From NCBI GenBank assembly GCA_020637365.1, contig JACJWE010000002.1:1054001-1118000 (forward strand): a stretch of DNA of 64,000 nt, in the 5' to 3' direction. The stretch's first letter is position 1. Each line of letters begins with the position of its first letter. Source of the DNA: Acidimicrobiia bacterium. GTDB lineage: Bacteria; Actinomycetota; Acidimicrobiia; IMCC26256; JAGNEX01. The notes beneath the pieces are model-generated. The model ran no database searches. It was not told the origin of the DNA and was given only the letters and a program-made list of their open reading frames with translations. This document shows positions 1-8,933 of the stretch, one piece after another. The position numbers and the translations under genes are program-made.

Positions 1-22
1 AAATAGGCCCCTCTGAAACAAG

Positions 23-505
23 GTGATACCCGTGACCACAGCCACAAACCCGACGGCACAAGACTCATCTGGCCAAAACTCGGCGCCTGCTGAGGGGGCG
101 ACCGGGTTATTGATCGAGATCGATCATGTCGCCATCGCGGTTCGCGACCTCGAAGCGGCGATCGCGTATTACGCCGACACATTCGGTGCGACCGTCGAGC
201 ATCGCGAGCGCATCGACTCAGACGGTGTGGAAGAGGCGCTGATCAAAGTCGCCGACTCCTACATCCAGCTCCTCACCCCCGTGGCGGACACGTCGCCGGT
301 TGCGAAGTATCTGGACAACAAGGGTGAGGGTATCCACCACGTCGGCTATCGGGTCGCCGACTGCGGCGAGGCGCTCGATGCCGTCAAGGCGCAGGGCTAC
401 CGCACGATCGATCAGGCTCCGAGGCCGGGAAGTCGTGGCACGACGGTGGCCTTTGTTCACCCCAAAGAAGCCTTTGGAACGTTGATCGAGCTCGTTCAGG
501 AGTAG
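23..505 (+). CDS. mce: methylmalonyl-CoA epimerase (VOC fold)
   Basis: This 160-residue protein should interconvert the two epimers of methylmalonyl-CoA, linking propionyl-CoA carboxylase to the B12 mutase. It has the glyoxalase/VOC fold as two repeated modules. The metal-ligand positions are visible: His35 in IDHVAIAV, His105/106 in GIHHVGYRV and Glu156 in LIELV. The domain begins near residue 31, so the first 30 residues are a low-complexity extension. Alternative GTG starts at 23 and 32 are equally possible and the ribosome site does not decide between them. Propionyl-CoA carboxylase-type subunits at 4136-5982 and a B12 mutase at 12523-14541 support the role. The identification is firm; the exact start is not. 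Confidence 0.9.
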   Translation: MIPVTTATNPTAQDSSGQNSAPAEGATGLLIEIDHVAIAVRDLEAAIAYYADTFGATVEHRERIDSDGVEEALIKVADSYIQLLTPVADTSPVAKYLDNKGEGIHHVGYRVADCGEALDAVKAQGYRTIDQAPRPGSRGTTVAFVHPKEAFGTLIELVQE

Positions 506-756
506 GGCACGGAGGGACCCGAGCCGAGTTTGCGTTCGACCGTTGGCGGTGCTGACCGGGGGTGACCCCGCTTCTCGAACCGCCGATTGGGCCTCTGGCG
601 TGACCCTGGGACACTCGGTGTAGGAGCGCCATGATGCAGAGGGGTCCTGACAGGCGAGGGGAACGCGAGCTGTCGATCCCCGTGCGGGTTGCTCGCTGAC
701 ACCCTAGGCTGGCGGGACGATTCCCCGACGATGCGCCACCGACCGCGGAGTGCCCT

Positions 757-2076
757 GTGAACCCCCTATTTCGTCAGCAAGCCCAAGCCTTCGACCGCTC
801 GGTGACACCCGCTGAGCGCCGTCATATCCGAGAGGCCGAGCAACGGCGTCGGCGGTACGGGACGCTGCTCATCATCCTCGCACTCCTCTGTGTCACCCTC
901 GTAGCGTTCACCCTGGCGCCCAATCCTGCTGGGGCAACCAACGCCGATAGTGCCTGTCCTGTGGACCTGCGATCCGAGATCGATCAGCTCCCGCACCAAG
1001 ACGTGCTGCGCTACGCCAAACCCGGTCCATACGCTGCCGGTGTTCGGACCACGACGCTTGGCGGTCTGCCCGTCGAAGTGTGGTACCCCGCCGATCCGTG
1101 TTCGCTCGTGCCGCTCAACCGTGACGTCTATGACGTGCGGGAATGGGTTCCGACTTGGGCCGAGAAGCTCCTCGACCAGTTGATCGGACCCTTCGACTCG
1201 ACCGTGACAACGAACGCGTTCCGTGATCTGCCACCCGCTCCCGGCCAACACCCCTGGACATTCATGATCCACGGCTTCCCGAGCTATCGCAACCAGAGCA
1301 CCGTATTGACCTCGCATCTGGCGTCGTGGGGCTACGTCGTCATCAGCCCTGACCGGACCAAGGGCAATCTGCCAGCGCTTCTGAACGGGAAGATCTTGGG
1401 GGCCATCACCGGTGTCGCTCAGGTCGATGATCTGCTCCGTCTGATGGACGATCTCCGAGCTCAGGCAGCGACACCCGGCAATTTCTTCAACTCGACTATG
1501 GACATTTCTAACGGCGCGGCGATTGGGCATTCTTGGGGTGGCTACACGACGGGTGGACTCGCTGGCCTTCCCGAGATCAAAGCGACCATTCCCCTTGCGC
1601 CTGCCGGTCGCATGCGGGCCGCCGATTCGGTGAGCGCGGCAGCCGCCATGCAGAGCTCGACCGCCGACAAACCCGTCCTGTTCATCACGGGTTCCGATGA
1701 AGCGTGGGTATCTGACCTGTTCGTCAGCGAGGCGATCCGCCTTGAGCAAGCACCAATCGGTCAGATCGATCTCTTGGGCGGTGGACATTTGAGCTTTACC
1801 GACCTGTGTGCCGTGGGCGGCGAGGGCATCTGGCGAATCATGAATCGCCTCCCCCTCATTCCAGATTCCCTACTTACCCCGCTCCTCGGCGATGGCTGCG
1901 TGCCAAGCGACCTCGACTACATGTCCGCGTATGCGGTGACCGCAGATGCTTCGGTCGCCTTGCTGGAAGCGGTGTTGAAAGGCGATGCCTCGGCCTGGAG
2001 CGCTTTTGATGAGCTCAATGCCCTACCGTTTGTCGTCCAGCCCTACCGTCTGGACCCCGCCAGCGTCGGCGGCTGA
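757..2076 (+). CDS. membrane-anchored alpha/beta hydrolase (PAF-acetylhydrolase/chlorophyllase-like)
   Basis: A 439-residue alpha/beta hydrolase, probably an esterase or lipase facing outside the membrane. A charged N-terminus precedes one hydrophobic segment at about residues 36-55, which acts as an anchor or uncleaved signal. The oxyanion-side motif IHGFPSYRNQ (about 171-180), the nucleophile elbow GHSWGG with Ser259, a probable acidic residue in ITGSDEAW (about 314) and His344 in GGGHLSF give a complete catalytic triad. The start is GTG at 757; no ATG lies close by. The substrate cannot be read from the sequence. It stands alone between intergenic gaps of 251 and 110 bases. Confidence 0.8.
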   Translation: MNPLFRQQAQAFDRSVTPAERRHIREAEQRRRRYGTLLIILALLCVTLVAFTLAPNPAGATNADSACPVDLRSEIDQLPHQDVLRYAKPGPYAAGVRTTTLGGLPVEVWYPADPCSLVPLNRDVYDVREWVPTWAEKLLDQLIGPFDSTVTTNAFRDLPPAPGQHPWTFMIHGFPSYRNQSTVLTSHLASWGYVVISPDRTKGNLPALLNGKILGAITGVAQVDDLLRLMDDLRAQAATPGNFFNSTMDISNGAAIGHSWGGYTTGGLAGLPEIKATIPLAPAGRMRAADSVSAAAAMQSSTADKPVLFITGSDEAWVSDLFVSEAIRLEQAPIGQIDLLGGGHLSFTDLCAVGGEGIWRIMNRLPLIPDSLLTPLLGDGCVPSDLDYMSAYAVTADASVALLEAVLKGDASAWSAFDELNALPFVVQPYRLDPASVGG

Positions 2077-2186
2077 TCCCGTCGAGCGAGCCGATTCTCG
2101 TCGCCGTCATAGGCCGGTGCTGTCATCTGAGCCTTGTCGGGTGACGAAACGAGATAGACATGTCGCGCTTTTCCTGAGGAGTTCAT

Positions 2187-2543
2187 ATGGCCGAGGTCAC
2201 CATCTTGCACAACAAGAACTGCGGTTCGTCGCGCAACTCGTTGGAGATCGTCGAGGGCTCGGGTCTTGACTACGAGGTGATCGAATACCTCAAAGAAAAG
2301 CCTGATCGTGAGTTTCTGGAACGTATCGTCACGATCCTCGATGGTCCGGTTGAGGACCTAGTCCGAAAAGATGCTCGTTTCGCCAAGCTGGGCTTGGACG
2401 CGGACGACTACACCACTCCAGAAGCTGTCGTCGACCTGCTGGTCAACGAGACGGCGCTGTTGCAGCGCCCGATCGTGATTCGCGGAGACAAGGCGGTCAT
2501 CGGACGACCAAAAGAACGGGTCGCCGATCTGCTCGCCACCTAG
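2187..2543 (+). CDS. arsC: ArsC/Spx-family protein (glutaredoxin-dependent arsenate reductase type)
   Basis: This 118-residue protein has the thioredoxin-like ArsC fold. The catalytic cysteine is Cys11 in NKNCGSSRN, and the oxyanion-binding arginines appear in QRPIVIRG and IGRPKE near the C-terminus. Glutaredoxin-dependent arsenate reductases reduce arsenate to arsenite, but the same fold includes proteins of other function, and no ars transporter or regulator is nearby. A ribosome site (TGAGGAG) lies about 8 bases before the ATG. The stop codon abuts the ATG of the MOSC gene at 2544, so the two are probably cotranscribed. The family is firm; the substrate is inferred. Confidence 0.82.
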   Translation: MAEVTILHNKNCGSSRNSLEIVEGSGLDYEVIEYLKEKPDREFLERIVTILDGPVEDLVRKDARFAKLGLDADDYTTPEAVVDLLVNETALLQRPIVIRGDKAVIGRPKERVADLLAT

Positions 2544-3467
2544 ATGGCCGGTCCAATCCTCGACACCGATCGGGGAGTGGTCTCAGAACTATGGCGCTAT
2601 CCGGTCAAATCGCTGCGCGGTGAACGCCTCGACCACGCGATACTGACCGCGACGGGCATCCAAGGGGATCGCCTCTGGATGCTGGTCGATACATCCGGCG
2701 ACATGGTGACGCAGCGAACCACACCGGTGCTGGCCAGCATTGAAGCGCGTTGGATTTCGGGGCGGATAGTCCTTGAGTACCCCGGTATGGACCCGCTGCT
2801 GCTGCTTCCTCCCGCCGGGGACGCGCCGGTTGTGAACACCGCCGTGTGGGGTTCAGCGATGCCGTTGTGCGACGCGTCTGATGCTGCCGCGTCCTGGATT
2901 TCCGCCGTCGTCGGCCAGCCGCTTCGCATGGTGCACATGCCGCGAGGGGTGGTGCGCCGGGTGAACCCCAGATTCGATCCGTTCGGTGATACACAGGTCG
3001 GTTTGGCCGATGGGTATCCGATCACGATTGTGTCGACGGCTTCGGTACAAGCCCTTGCCGAGGTCGCCGGTGTAGCGATAACTCCCGATCGATTCCGGGC
3101 CAACATCGTCGTCGACGGCTGTGAGCCTTGGGACGAGGACACCTGGCAGACGCTGATCGTCGGGTGCTGGAAAATCACCGTCACCAAACCTTGTGAGCGA
3201 TGTTCGGTCCCCGGGTGGATCAACAGACGGGGCGCAAAACTCCCGGTGTGCTCAAGGCGCTGCATGCGTTGCAGCCAGGCCGGTGGCGCGCCACTCTTTG
3301 GGATCAACGCCGTCGCTCGTCTGATCGACGGTCCCGACGACCGGCGAGGTAACCCAGGATCGCGAGATGGTCAGGGTGACCAGGATACCTCGAGCGGCCA
3401 AAAGGCAAATCTGAGGCCTGCCGGGATTGATGTGGGCGATACGATGACCGTTCTTGTCCGTTCCTGA
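2544..3467 (+). CDS. MOSC-domain protein (YcbX-like), internally frame-disturbed
   Basis: MOSC proteins with an N-terminal beta-barrel are molybdenum-cofactor-related enzymes that handle sulfur or N-hydroxylated compounds. The N-terminus (WRYPVKSLRGERLD) and the conserved cysteine region KPCERCSVP (about residues 216-224) are clear. The stretch from about 3210 to 3292 then reads poorly (GWINRRGAKLPVC), while the neighbouring frame reads VDQQTGRKTPGVLKALHAL, the expected VDQ-TG motif of this family. The original frame resumes at LFGINAV. A missing C in the run 3209-3212 and one extra base near 3285-3295 would explain this. As given, the open frame is intact but about 28 residues are probably wrong. 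Confidence 0.8.
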   Translation: MAGPILDTDRGVVSELWRYPVKSLRGERLDHAILTATGIQGDRLWMLVDTSGDMVTQRTTPVLASIEARWISGRIVLEYPGMDPLLLLPPAGDAPVVNTAVWGSAMPLCDASDAAASWISAVVGQPLRMVHMPRGVVRRVNPRFDPFGDTQVGLADGYPITIVSTASVQALAEVAGVAITPDRFRANIVVDGCEPWDEDTWQTLIVGCWKITVTKPCERCSVPGWINRRGAKLPVCSRRCMRCSQAGGAPLFGINAVARLIDGPDDRRGNPGSRDGQGDQDTSSGQKANLRPAGIDVGDTMTVLVRS

Positions 3468-3493
3468 GAGCGGACGGCCTCAACAAGAATTCA

Positions 3494-4054
3494 TTGAAGT
3501 CGCCGGTCCTTGAGGACGACAACCTCAAGATGGCGAGTACGAAGCTTGGGATGTGCATGGACGGATCGTCGAGTCATCAAGACAGCCCGGTGGCGCGTCT
3601 CACCGCTCTGTTCGACATGCGAAAGCTCATGCGGTACGGCGCGGTGTCGGTCGTGTCGATTCCGATGACGCAGCTCCTGCTGTTCTTGTTTTACGACGTT
3701 CTCGGTTGGGGAGCCACGTGGGCCAACTTCTGGGCGGTCACGCTGACCTCGATCCCGGCGTACTTCATGAATCGCGCCTGGGTGTGGGGTAAATCGGGCT
3801 CACATGACATTCGAGGTGAGGTTCTTCCGTTTTGGCTTGTGGCGATCGCGGGCCTTGCGCTGTCCATGGTGTTCGTCGCGTGGGCCGAAAAGAACATCGA
3901 TGCGTCGTGGGCCGTCTACGTCGCGAACATCGCCGCGTTCGGTGTGGTCTGGATCGTCAAGTTCATCATCCTCGAAAAGCACATGTTCGGTGCACATACC
4001 CACAAAGACACTGCGGAAGCGACAACGGAACCATCAGAGCCTGTCGCTCGGTAG
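3494..4054 (+). CDS. GtrA-family membrane protein
   Basis: A 186-residue integral membrane protein with four predicted helices at about residues 46-67, 72-92, 110-130 and 140-160, matching the GtrA/DPMS family. These proteins are thought to assist movement of lipid-linked sugars used in cell-wall or surface polysaccharide glycosylation. The segment KLMRYGAVSVVSIPMTQLLL followed by NFWAVTLTSIPAYFMNRAWVW is typical. About 40 residues before the first helix are poorly conserved in appearance, so a downstream start such as the ATG at 3532 or 3553 may be the true one. No glycosyltransferase partner is adjacent. Confidence 0.75.
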   Translation: MKSPVLEDDNLKMASTKLGMCMDGSSSHQDSPVARLTALFDMRKLMRYGAVSVVSIPMTQLLLFLFYDVLGWGATWANFWAVTLTSIPAYFMNRAWVWGKSGSHDIRGEVLPFWLVAIAGLALSMVFVAWAEKNIDASWAVYVANIAAFGVVWIVKFIILEKHMFGAHTHKDTAEATTEPSEPVAR

Positions 4055-4135
4055 CGGTACTGGCAAACGGGGATCCCACGACGCCGATCATGCCGGTTGC
4101 GTCAACATCGACGGTCCCAGGTACGCTTCGCGCCC

Positions 4136-5731
4136 ATGTCTCAAGACTCGACCACAGCGCCAGCACCACCTGCACACACGATTCACGAGCGCTTGGAGCG
4201 ACTCGAAGAACTCAGGTCTGAGGCGCTTCAGCCCGGTTCGCAGCGGTCCGTCGACCGTCAACATGAACGGGGCAAGCTCACCGCTCGGGAACGCCTCGAC
4301 CTGCTGCTGGACCCGGGCTCCTTCATGGAGTTCGATCAGTTCGCTCGGCATCGGGCCCACGGATTCGGGATCGAAAAGCAACGTCCTTTGACCGACGGGG
4401 TCGTCACCGGCGTGGGGACGATCGATGGTCGCAAAGTCTTCGTCTTCAGCCAGGACTTCACGGTGTTTGGTGGTGCGCTCGGCGAAGTGTTCGCCGAAAA
4501 GATTCACAAGGTGATGGACCTCGCCGAGTCGGTGGGCGCTCCTGTTATCGGGCTCAACGACGGCGCGGGCGCCCGTATCCAAGAAGGCGTCGTGTCGTTG
4601 AACTGCTACGGCGGCATCTTTGCGCGCAACGCCAAAGCGTCCGGTGTGATTCCCCAGATCTCGGTGATCTTGGGACCATGCGCTGGTGGAGCCGTCTATT
4701 CACCTGCATTGACCGACTTCATCTTCATGGTCAAAGGCACCTCGCACATGTTCATCACCGGACCCGACGTGGTCAAGACGGTTACCGGTGAAGAGGTCAC
4801 ACAAGAACAGCTCGGCGGCGCGATGTCTCACGCATCGAAGTCGGGTGTTGCCACCCACACCGCCGAGAACGAGCAGGACTGCCTGGAGCAGGTCCGCTAT
4901 CTCATGTCGTTCCTTCCTTCGAACAACCTTGAAGACGCTCCACATTTCGAGCCTGAAGACGATCCTGATCGCTCCTGTGATGCGCTGCTCGACATCGTCC
5001 CCGACTCCCCAAATCAGCCCTATGACATGAAGGCCGTCATCGCCGAAATCGTCGACGATGGTGAGTTTTATGAGTCTCAAGCCTTGTGGGGCACGAACAT
5101 CGTCTGTGGTTTTGCGCGGCTCGACGGTCATGTGATCGGCATCGTGGGCAACCAGCCGATGTCGATGGCTGGAACGCTCGACATCGATGCCTCGGAGAAG
5201 GCGGCCAAGTTCGTCCGCACGTGTGATGCGTTCAACATCCCGCTCCTCGCCCTGGTGGACGTCCCCGGCTTCCTGCCCGGTACCGACCAGGAATACGGCG
5301 GCATCATCAAGCACGGCGCCAAACTGTTGTACGCCTTCTGCGAGGCGACGGTGCCTCGGGTCCAGATGATCACCCGTAAGGGATACGGCGGCGCTTACGT
5401 CGTCATGAACTCGAAGTCGATCGGTGCTGACCTGGCCTTTTCTTGGCCGCAAGCGGAGATCGCGGTGATGGGAGCACAGGGAGCGGTCAGCATCGTGTAC
5501 CGCCGAGAGCTCTCAGAGGCCGCGCCGGAAGATGTCGATTCGCGCCGGTCTGAACTGATCGAAGAGTACACAGAGCGCTACTGCACGCCGTATATGGCAG
5601 CGGAGCGCGGTTACATCGATGACGTCATCGACCCCCGCGATTCGCGTCGTGTGCTGATCAAGTCATTCGCGGTGCTGCGCAGCAAGAAGGAACAGCTGCC
5701 AGCGCGTAAGCACGGGAATATGCCGCTGTGA
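4136..5731 (+). CDS. pccB: acyl-CoA (propionyl-CoA) carboxylase, carboxyltransferase beta subunit
   Basis: This 531-residue protein is the carboxyltransferase half of a biotin-dependent acyl-CoA carboxylase. It moves carboxybiotin CO2 onto propionyl- or acetyl-CoA in the cytoplasm. Both crotonase-like halves are complete. The N-terminal half has GLNDGAGARIQEGV and GPCAGGAVYSPALTDF (oxyanion hole); the C-terminal half has VDVPGFLPGTDQEYGGII and RKGYGGAYVVMNSK. The ATG at 4136 gives the usual N-terminus. Its end overlaps the start of the epsilon-subunit gene by 4 bases. The biotinylated alpha subunit is not in this window. Propionyl-CoA specificity is inferred from the epimerase and mutase nearby. 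Confidence 0.92.
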   Translation: MSQDSTTAPAPPAHTIHERLERLEELRSEALQPGSQRSVDRQHERGKLTARERLDLLLDPGSFMEFDQFARHRAHGFGIEKQRPLTDGVVTGVGTIDGRKVFVFSQDFTVFGGALGEVFAEKIHKVMDLAESVGAPVIGLNDGAGARIQEGVVSLNCYGGIFARNAKASGVIPQISVILGPCAGGAVYSPALTDFIFMVKGTSHMFITGPDVVKTVTGEEVTQEQLGGAMSHASKSGVATHTAENEQDCLEQVRYLMSFLPSNNLEDAPHFEPEDDPDRSCDALLDIVPDSPNQPYDMKAVIAEIVDDGEFYESQALWGTNIVCGFARLDGHVIGIVGNQPMSMAGTLDIDASEKAAKFVRTCDAFNIPLLALVDVPGFLPGTDQEYGGIIKHGAKLLYAFCEATVPRVQMITRKGYGGAYVVMNSKSIGADLAFSWPQAEIAVMGAQGAVSIVYRRELSEAAPEDVDSRRSELIEEYTERYCTPYMAAERGYIDDVIDPRDSRRVLIKSFAVLRSKKEQLPARKHGNMPL

Positions 5732-5982
5732 CCGGGCCTGCCCGCCACCACGACGGCCCACGTCTCGAAGTGCCGGGGAACGCAACGCCAGAGGAGGTCG
5801 CGGCCGTCACCGCAGCGGTCTCGGCGCTGATCTCCCGACGCGGGGGTGCAGCTGCGCCGGACTCGTCGACCGATCGCCTCGATCACTGGGTTGACGCATC
5901 CCGGCTGCCGGTTAGGCGCTCAACGTTGATCCGAGGCAACTGGCGATTGTCCGGTCGGCTCGGCCGCCGTTCGCGAACCTGA
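5728..5982 (+). CDS. accE: acyl-CoA carboxylase epsilon subunit
   Basis: A small 84-residue protein that starts at GTG 5728 inside the last codons of the carboxyltransferase gene (GTGA overlap). It resembles the actinobacterial epsilon subunits (AccE/PccE), which stabilise the alpha-beta carboxylase complex. The recognisable part is the short segment VPGNATPEEVAAVTAAVSAL (about residues 15-34), the usual conserved core. The rest, including the basic C-terminus, is variable in this family. Position and length are as strong evidence as the sequence. Confidence 0.82.
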   Translation: MTGPARHHDGPRLEVPGNATPEEVAAVTAAVSALISRRGGAAAPDSSTDRLDHWVDASRLPVRRSTLIRGNWRLSGRLGRRSRT

Positions 5983-6503
5983 CCCACAGCGGCCCAGGTG
6001 AGTGCCCATATTGGGTTGCTTGCTTGGGGACGTGCTTGCGTGGCGGAGGGGGTCCGGTCAATCCCCCCCCGGTTTAACCGGACCCGGCGAACGGTGTCGC
6101 TGTTCCTCCACGCAACGACCGAGGCGAAATCACATCCCCCCCCGGCGAACTCCGACAGTTTCTCAAGAAGTTTCGGCATTCGCCAGCCAGGCGCTCAAAG
6201 TTCGAAGTAGCTCGGTGATTCGAAGCCCGGAACGCCATCGGCGGGTATTTGTTTCGTATTTGTCCGTTATTCGCGACCAAAGCGGGTTTTCCATCGTCTT
6301 GAGCGATGTACGGCTCACCCGGAGACGGGTGCTGTGCACTGCGACGAGATCCGGCGGTGCCCACCCCCGCCGGGTCTCGTTGCGCGCCGGGTACCCTTGG
6401 TCACGGTGTGACCGGGCGATACCCACAAATGCTCCGATGAGTAGGCCGTTCCCCGGTTCCCGCGCAGCAGTCCTGAGCGACATCGAGACAGTTTCGGAGA
6501 GAC
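5983..6503 (+). other. intergenic region, 521 bases
   Basis: I see no convincing gene here. The open frames that cross it are compositionally poor and match nothing I recognise. It holds a strong hairpin (6050-6085) and two runs of eight C residues (6063-6070 and 6136-6143), which are error-prone positions. Confidence 0.5.
6050..6085 (+). terminator. perfect 9-bp inverted repeat downstream of accE
   Basis: GGGTCCGGT at 6050-6058 pairs perfectly with ACCGGACCC at 6077-6085, with an 18-base loop that contains eight consecutive C residues. It lies 68 bases past the epsilon-subunit stop. No T-run follows, so a canonical intrinsic terminator is not proven; an RNA hairpin or protein site is also possible. 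Confidence 0.45.
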
Positions 6504-7664
6504 ATGAGCGATCTCTGGGTAGAAGTCGCCGATCGCGATCAGCTCGGCATACACGTCGTCGCGGCCTGGTCGAGGCCACCTGCCCCGTCCGCCGGTCCGG
6601 TGCGTATCGATCCAGACGAAGCAGCACTGAACCTTGAGGCGCTCCCCTCGACGCAGGTTCGTTCCCTTCCGGCGCCCGCTCACATGGGGGTCTGGTCCCT
6701 CGAATTGGGCAGCGAGAACTTCTTCGAGGTCGCCGTCACGGGCTGCGGCCAACGGTTTGGGCTCGTGGCCGAACCGCTGAAGGCTCCGGCCGGTCCGATG
6801 CTCTCCAGATTTGCAACCGCCAACGATGTCCACATCGGTGAAGTCGAATGCGGGCGCATCGATTCGATGGGAGATGAGCAGCTTGGACCGGTTCTCCGCA
6901 CCGCCGAAGGCGACGAGCCGTACCCTGAGTTGATGAATCGGACCGGTGCGGCGGCCGTACTCGCGACCGCCCCCGACAATGTGCTGATCAACGGCGACCT
7001 TACCGACAGTGGAACCCCTGATCAGTACGCCCGGTTGCGTCGCCTGTGGAGTGGGTTCGGACCGCGCCTCAACGTGGTCCGCGGGAATCACGACGCCGAT
7101 GCCTACACCGATGTCGTCGATCAGCGAGCGCCGTATCTGATCACCCAGCCAGGTCTGACCGTCGCCGTCCTCGACACGGTGCGCCCCGGTGAGGCCGGGG
7201 GAACCCTGCGCGAAGATCAGATCGATTGGCTTGACGCTCTGTGTCAACAGAGCACGGAGCCCGTGCTGGTCTGCGGACATCATCCGCTGACCCATCCCGG
7301 CGACGACCCTTCACAACAAGCGTTCAACATCCCGGCCGACGTTTCGGAAGGTCTGATCAACCTTGCCCGGCGCCGGGACGCCTTTTGCGCGTATACGTCG
7401 GGTCATACCCACCGCAACGCCATGCGTACACGTGCCGATCTTCCCAACGTCGCCTTTATCGAGGTGGCATCCCTGAAGGATTACCCCGGGGTGTGGGGAC
7501 GCTATGACGTATACGAATCGGGCATGGTCTTTTCGGTGCGCCGCGTACTCGACCCCGATGCGCTGAGCTGGACAGAGCGGACCCGCCACATGTTCGCTGG
7601 CACATATGGGAGCTATGCGTTGGGGGCGTTGGGTGAACGTTCGGCGGTCTTGCGATGGCGCTGA
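6504..7664 (+). CDS. calcineurin-like metallophosphoesterase
   Basis: A 386-residue phosphoesterase with a complete dinuclear metal centre. Visible motifs are Asp108/His110 in NDVHIGE, GDLTD with Asp165, RGNHD at 193-197, GHHP with His259/260 and SGHTH with His301/303. The C-terminal 270 residues resemble CpdA/icc-type cyclic-nucleotide phosphodiesterases. The first 100 residues form an unrecognised beta-rich domain that probably shapes substrate choice. The N-terminus lacks a signal peptide, so the protein is probably cytoplasmic. The ATG at 6504 follows a GGAGAG ribosome site. The substrate is not determinable here. Confidence 0.82.
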   Translation: MSDLWVEVADRDQLGIHVVAAWSRPPAPSAGPVRIDPDEAALNLEALPSTQVRSLPAPAHMGVWSLELGSENFFEVAVTGCGQRFGLVAEPLKAPAGPMLSRFATANDVHIGEVECGRIDSMGDEQLGPVLRTAEGDEPYPELMNRTGAAAVLATAPDNVLINGDLTDSGTPDQYARLRRLWSGFGPRLNVVRGNHDADAYTDVVDQRAPYLITQPGLTVAVLDTVRPGEAGGTLREDQIDWLDALCQQSTEPVLVCGHHPLTHPGDDPSQQAFNIPADVSEGLINLARRRDAFCAYTSGHTHRNAMRTRADLPNVAFIEVASLKDYPGVWGRYDVYESGMVFSVRRVLDPDALSWTERTRHMFAGTYGSYALGALGERSAVLRWR

Positions 7665-7705
7665 ACGCTTGATCGGAGTGCGAACCGCCTGGCGAACCAC
7701 CTACG

Positions 7706-8869
7706 GTGCCCCATGTGACGGCGCTTCAGGGTGTACGGGTGATCGACATGTCGACGATACTGGCGGGGCCGGGAGCCGCGCGGCATCTTGCGGACTTTGG
7801 GGCGACCGTGGTCAAGGTGGAGTCCCCCGCCGGTGACGACGTTCGGCGGCTCGGTTGGCGCGACCATTCGACGGGTGACTCGCTGTTTTGGCGGATCGTA
7901 GGCCGCAACAAACATCCGGTTTGTCTCGATCTGAAAACCGTCGCCGGACGCGAGGTTTTTGAACGGCTGATCTCAGGCGCCGATGTGCTGATCGAGAATC
8001 TGCGACCCGGCAAACTCGAATCGCTGGGATTCGATCCCAAAGAGTTGACTTCGCGGCACCGTTCATTGGTCGTCCTGCGGGTGAGCGGGTTTGGTCAGGA
8101 CGGGCCCTACCGAGACCAACCGGGCTTCGCTACCTTGGCCGAAGCGATGTCTGGGCTTGCCAGCATCTCGGGGGAGCCCGATGCTCCGCCGCTGCTTCCA
8201 CCGGTCGCGTTGACCGACGAGACGACCGGTTTGGCCGGAGCCTTTGCCGTCATGGTGGCGCTGTACGAACGGGAACGTTCCGGGCGCGGTCAGATCATCG
8301 ACGTGTCGTTACTCGACACGATGCTTCAGCTCCTCGGAGCGCTGCCCGCAGCCTGGGTGTCGAGCGGTTTCCTCCAAGGGAGGATGGGTTCGTCGCTTCC
8401 CTACTCGGTGCCCCGAGGCACCTTTCAATGTGCCGACGGCGAATGGATTGCCCTCTCTGCATCGTCGAACTCGGTTGCGTTGCGTCTCCTCGAGGTGGTA
8501 GGGCTCGGTGATCGACTCGACCTTGCCGATTTTGACGGTCGCGTTGCGCATCGCGATGAGATCGACGCTGCGATCAGGGACTGGACCTCCGAGCGAAGCC
8601 AGGTCAGCGCTCTTGCCGACTTGCGCGCCGCCGATTGTGCGGTCGCTCCGGTGTACTCGGTCGATCAGATGTGTGCTGATCCCCACATCACCGAACGCGG
8701 TTCGCTTCGGATCGTCGACGGGGTGACGATGCCAGCGCCGGTCGCTCGACTCAGCAGAACACCGGCGTCGATCGACTGGGCAGGTAGGGAACCGGACGCA
8801 TGTGGGGAGGTCATCCGAGAGGGCGACGACCCCTGGGATGCGATCGAACGGCGGGCTCGGTTGACCTGA
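7706..8869 (+). CDS. class III (CaiB/BaiF family) CoA-transferase
   Basis: A 387-residue family III CoA-transferase, which moves CoA between acyl-CoA and a free carboxylic acid through an enzyme-bound aspartyl-CoA intermediate. The N-terminus LQGVRVIDMSTILAGPGAARHLADFGA, the VIKVE-like VVKVESP, NKHPVCLDLK, GADVLIENLRPG and the central GFGQDGPYRDQPGF are characteristic. The probable catalytic aspartate lies in the LTDETTGLAGA segment (about residue 172). GTG at 7706 or GTG at 7715 can serve as start. It is followed by an acyl-CoA synthetase, suggesting shared acyl-CoA chemistry, but the acid used is unknown. Confidence 0.88.
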   Translation: MPHVTALQGVRVIDMSTILAGPGAARHLADFGATVVKVESPAGDDVRRLGWRDHSTGDSLFWRIVGRNKHPVCLDLKTVAGREVFERLISGADVLIENLRPGKLESLGFDPKELTSRHRSLVVLRVSGFGQDGPYRDQPGFATLAEAMSGLASISGEPDAPPLLPPVALTDETTGLAGAFAVMVALYERERSGRGQIIDVSLLDTMLQLLGALPAAWVSSGFLQGRMGSSLPYSVPRGTFQCADGEWIALSASSNSVALRLLEVVGLGDRLDLADFDGRVAHRDEIDAAIRDWTSERSQVSALADLRAADCAVAPVYSVDQMCADPHITERGSLRIVDGVTMPAPVARLSRTPASIDWAGREPDACGEVIREGDDPWDAIERRARLT

Positions 8870-8882
8870 GGTTCAAGTGTGC

Positions 8883-8905
8883 GAGAATGTGGCTTCCTCA
8901 TTCTC
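8883..8905 (+). terminator. 7-bp hairpin between CoA-transferase and acyl-CoA synthetase genes
   Basis: GAGAATG (8883-8889) and CATTCTC (8899-8905) form a perfect 7-bp stem with a 9-base loop, followed 10 bases later by a T5 run (8916-8920). It may end the CoA-transferase transcript or act in the leader of the next gene. A weak promoter-like pair, TTGACC at 8861 and GAGAAT at 8883, overlaps it. Confidence 0.4.
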
Positions 8906-8933
8906 TCTTGACACCTTTTTCGGAGGCTCTACG

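Noticed and set aside
766..1788. Long open frame antisense to the alpha/beta hydrolase
   Set aside because: It mirrors the codon structure of a clear hydrolase with catalytic residues, has no recognisable domain, and is a common by-product of GC-rich coding sequence.
6315..7295. 326-codon frame antisense to the metallophosphoesterase
   Set aside because: The plus-strand gene has all five phosphoesterase motifs; the antisense product has no motif.
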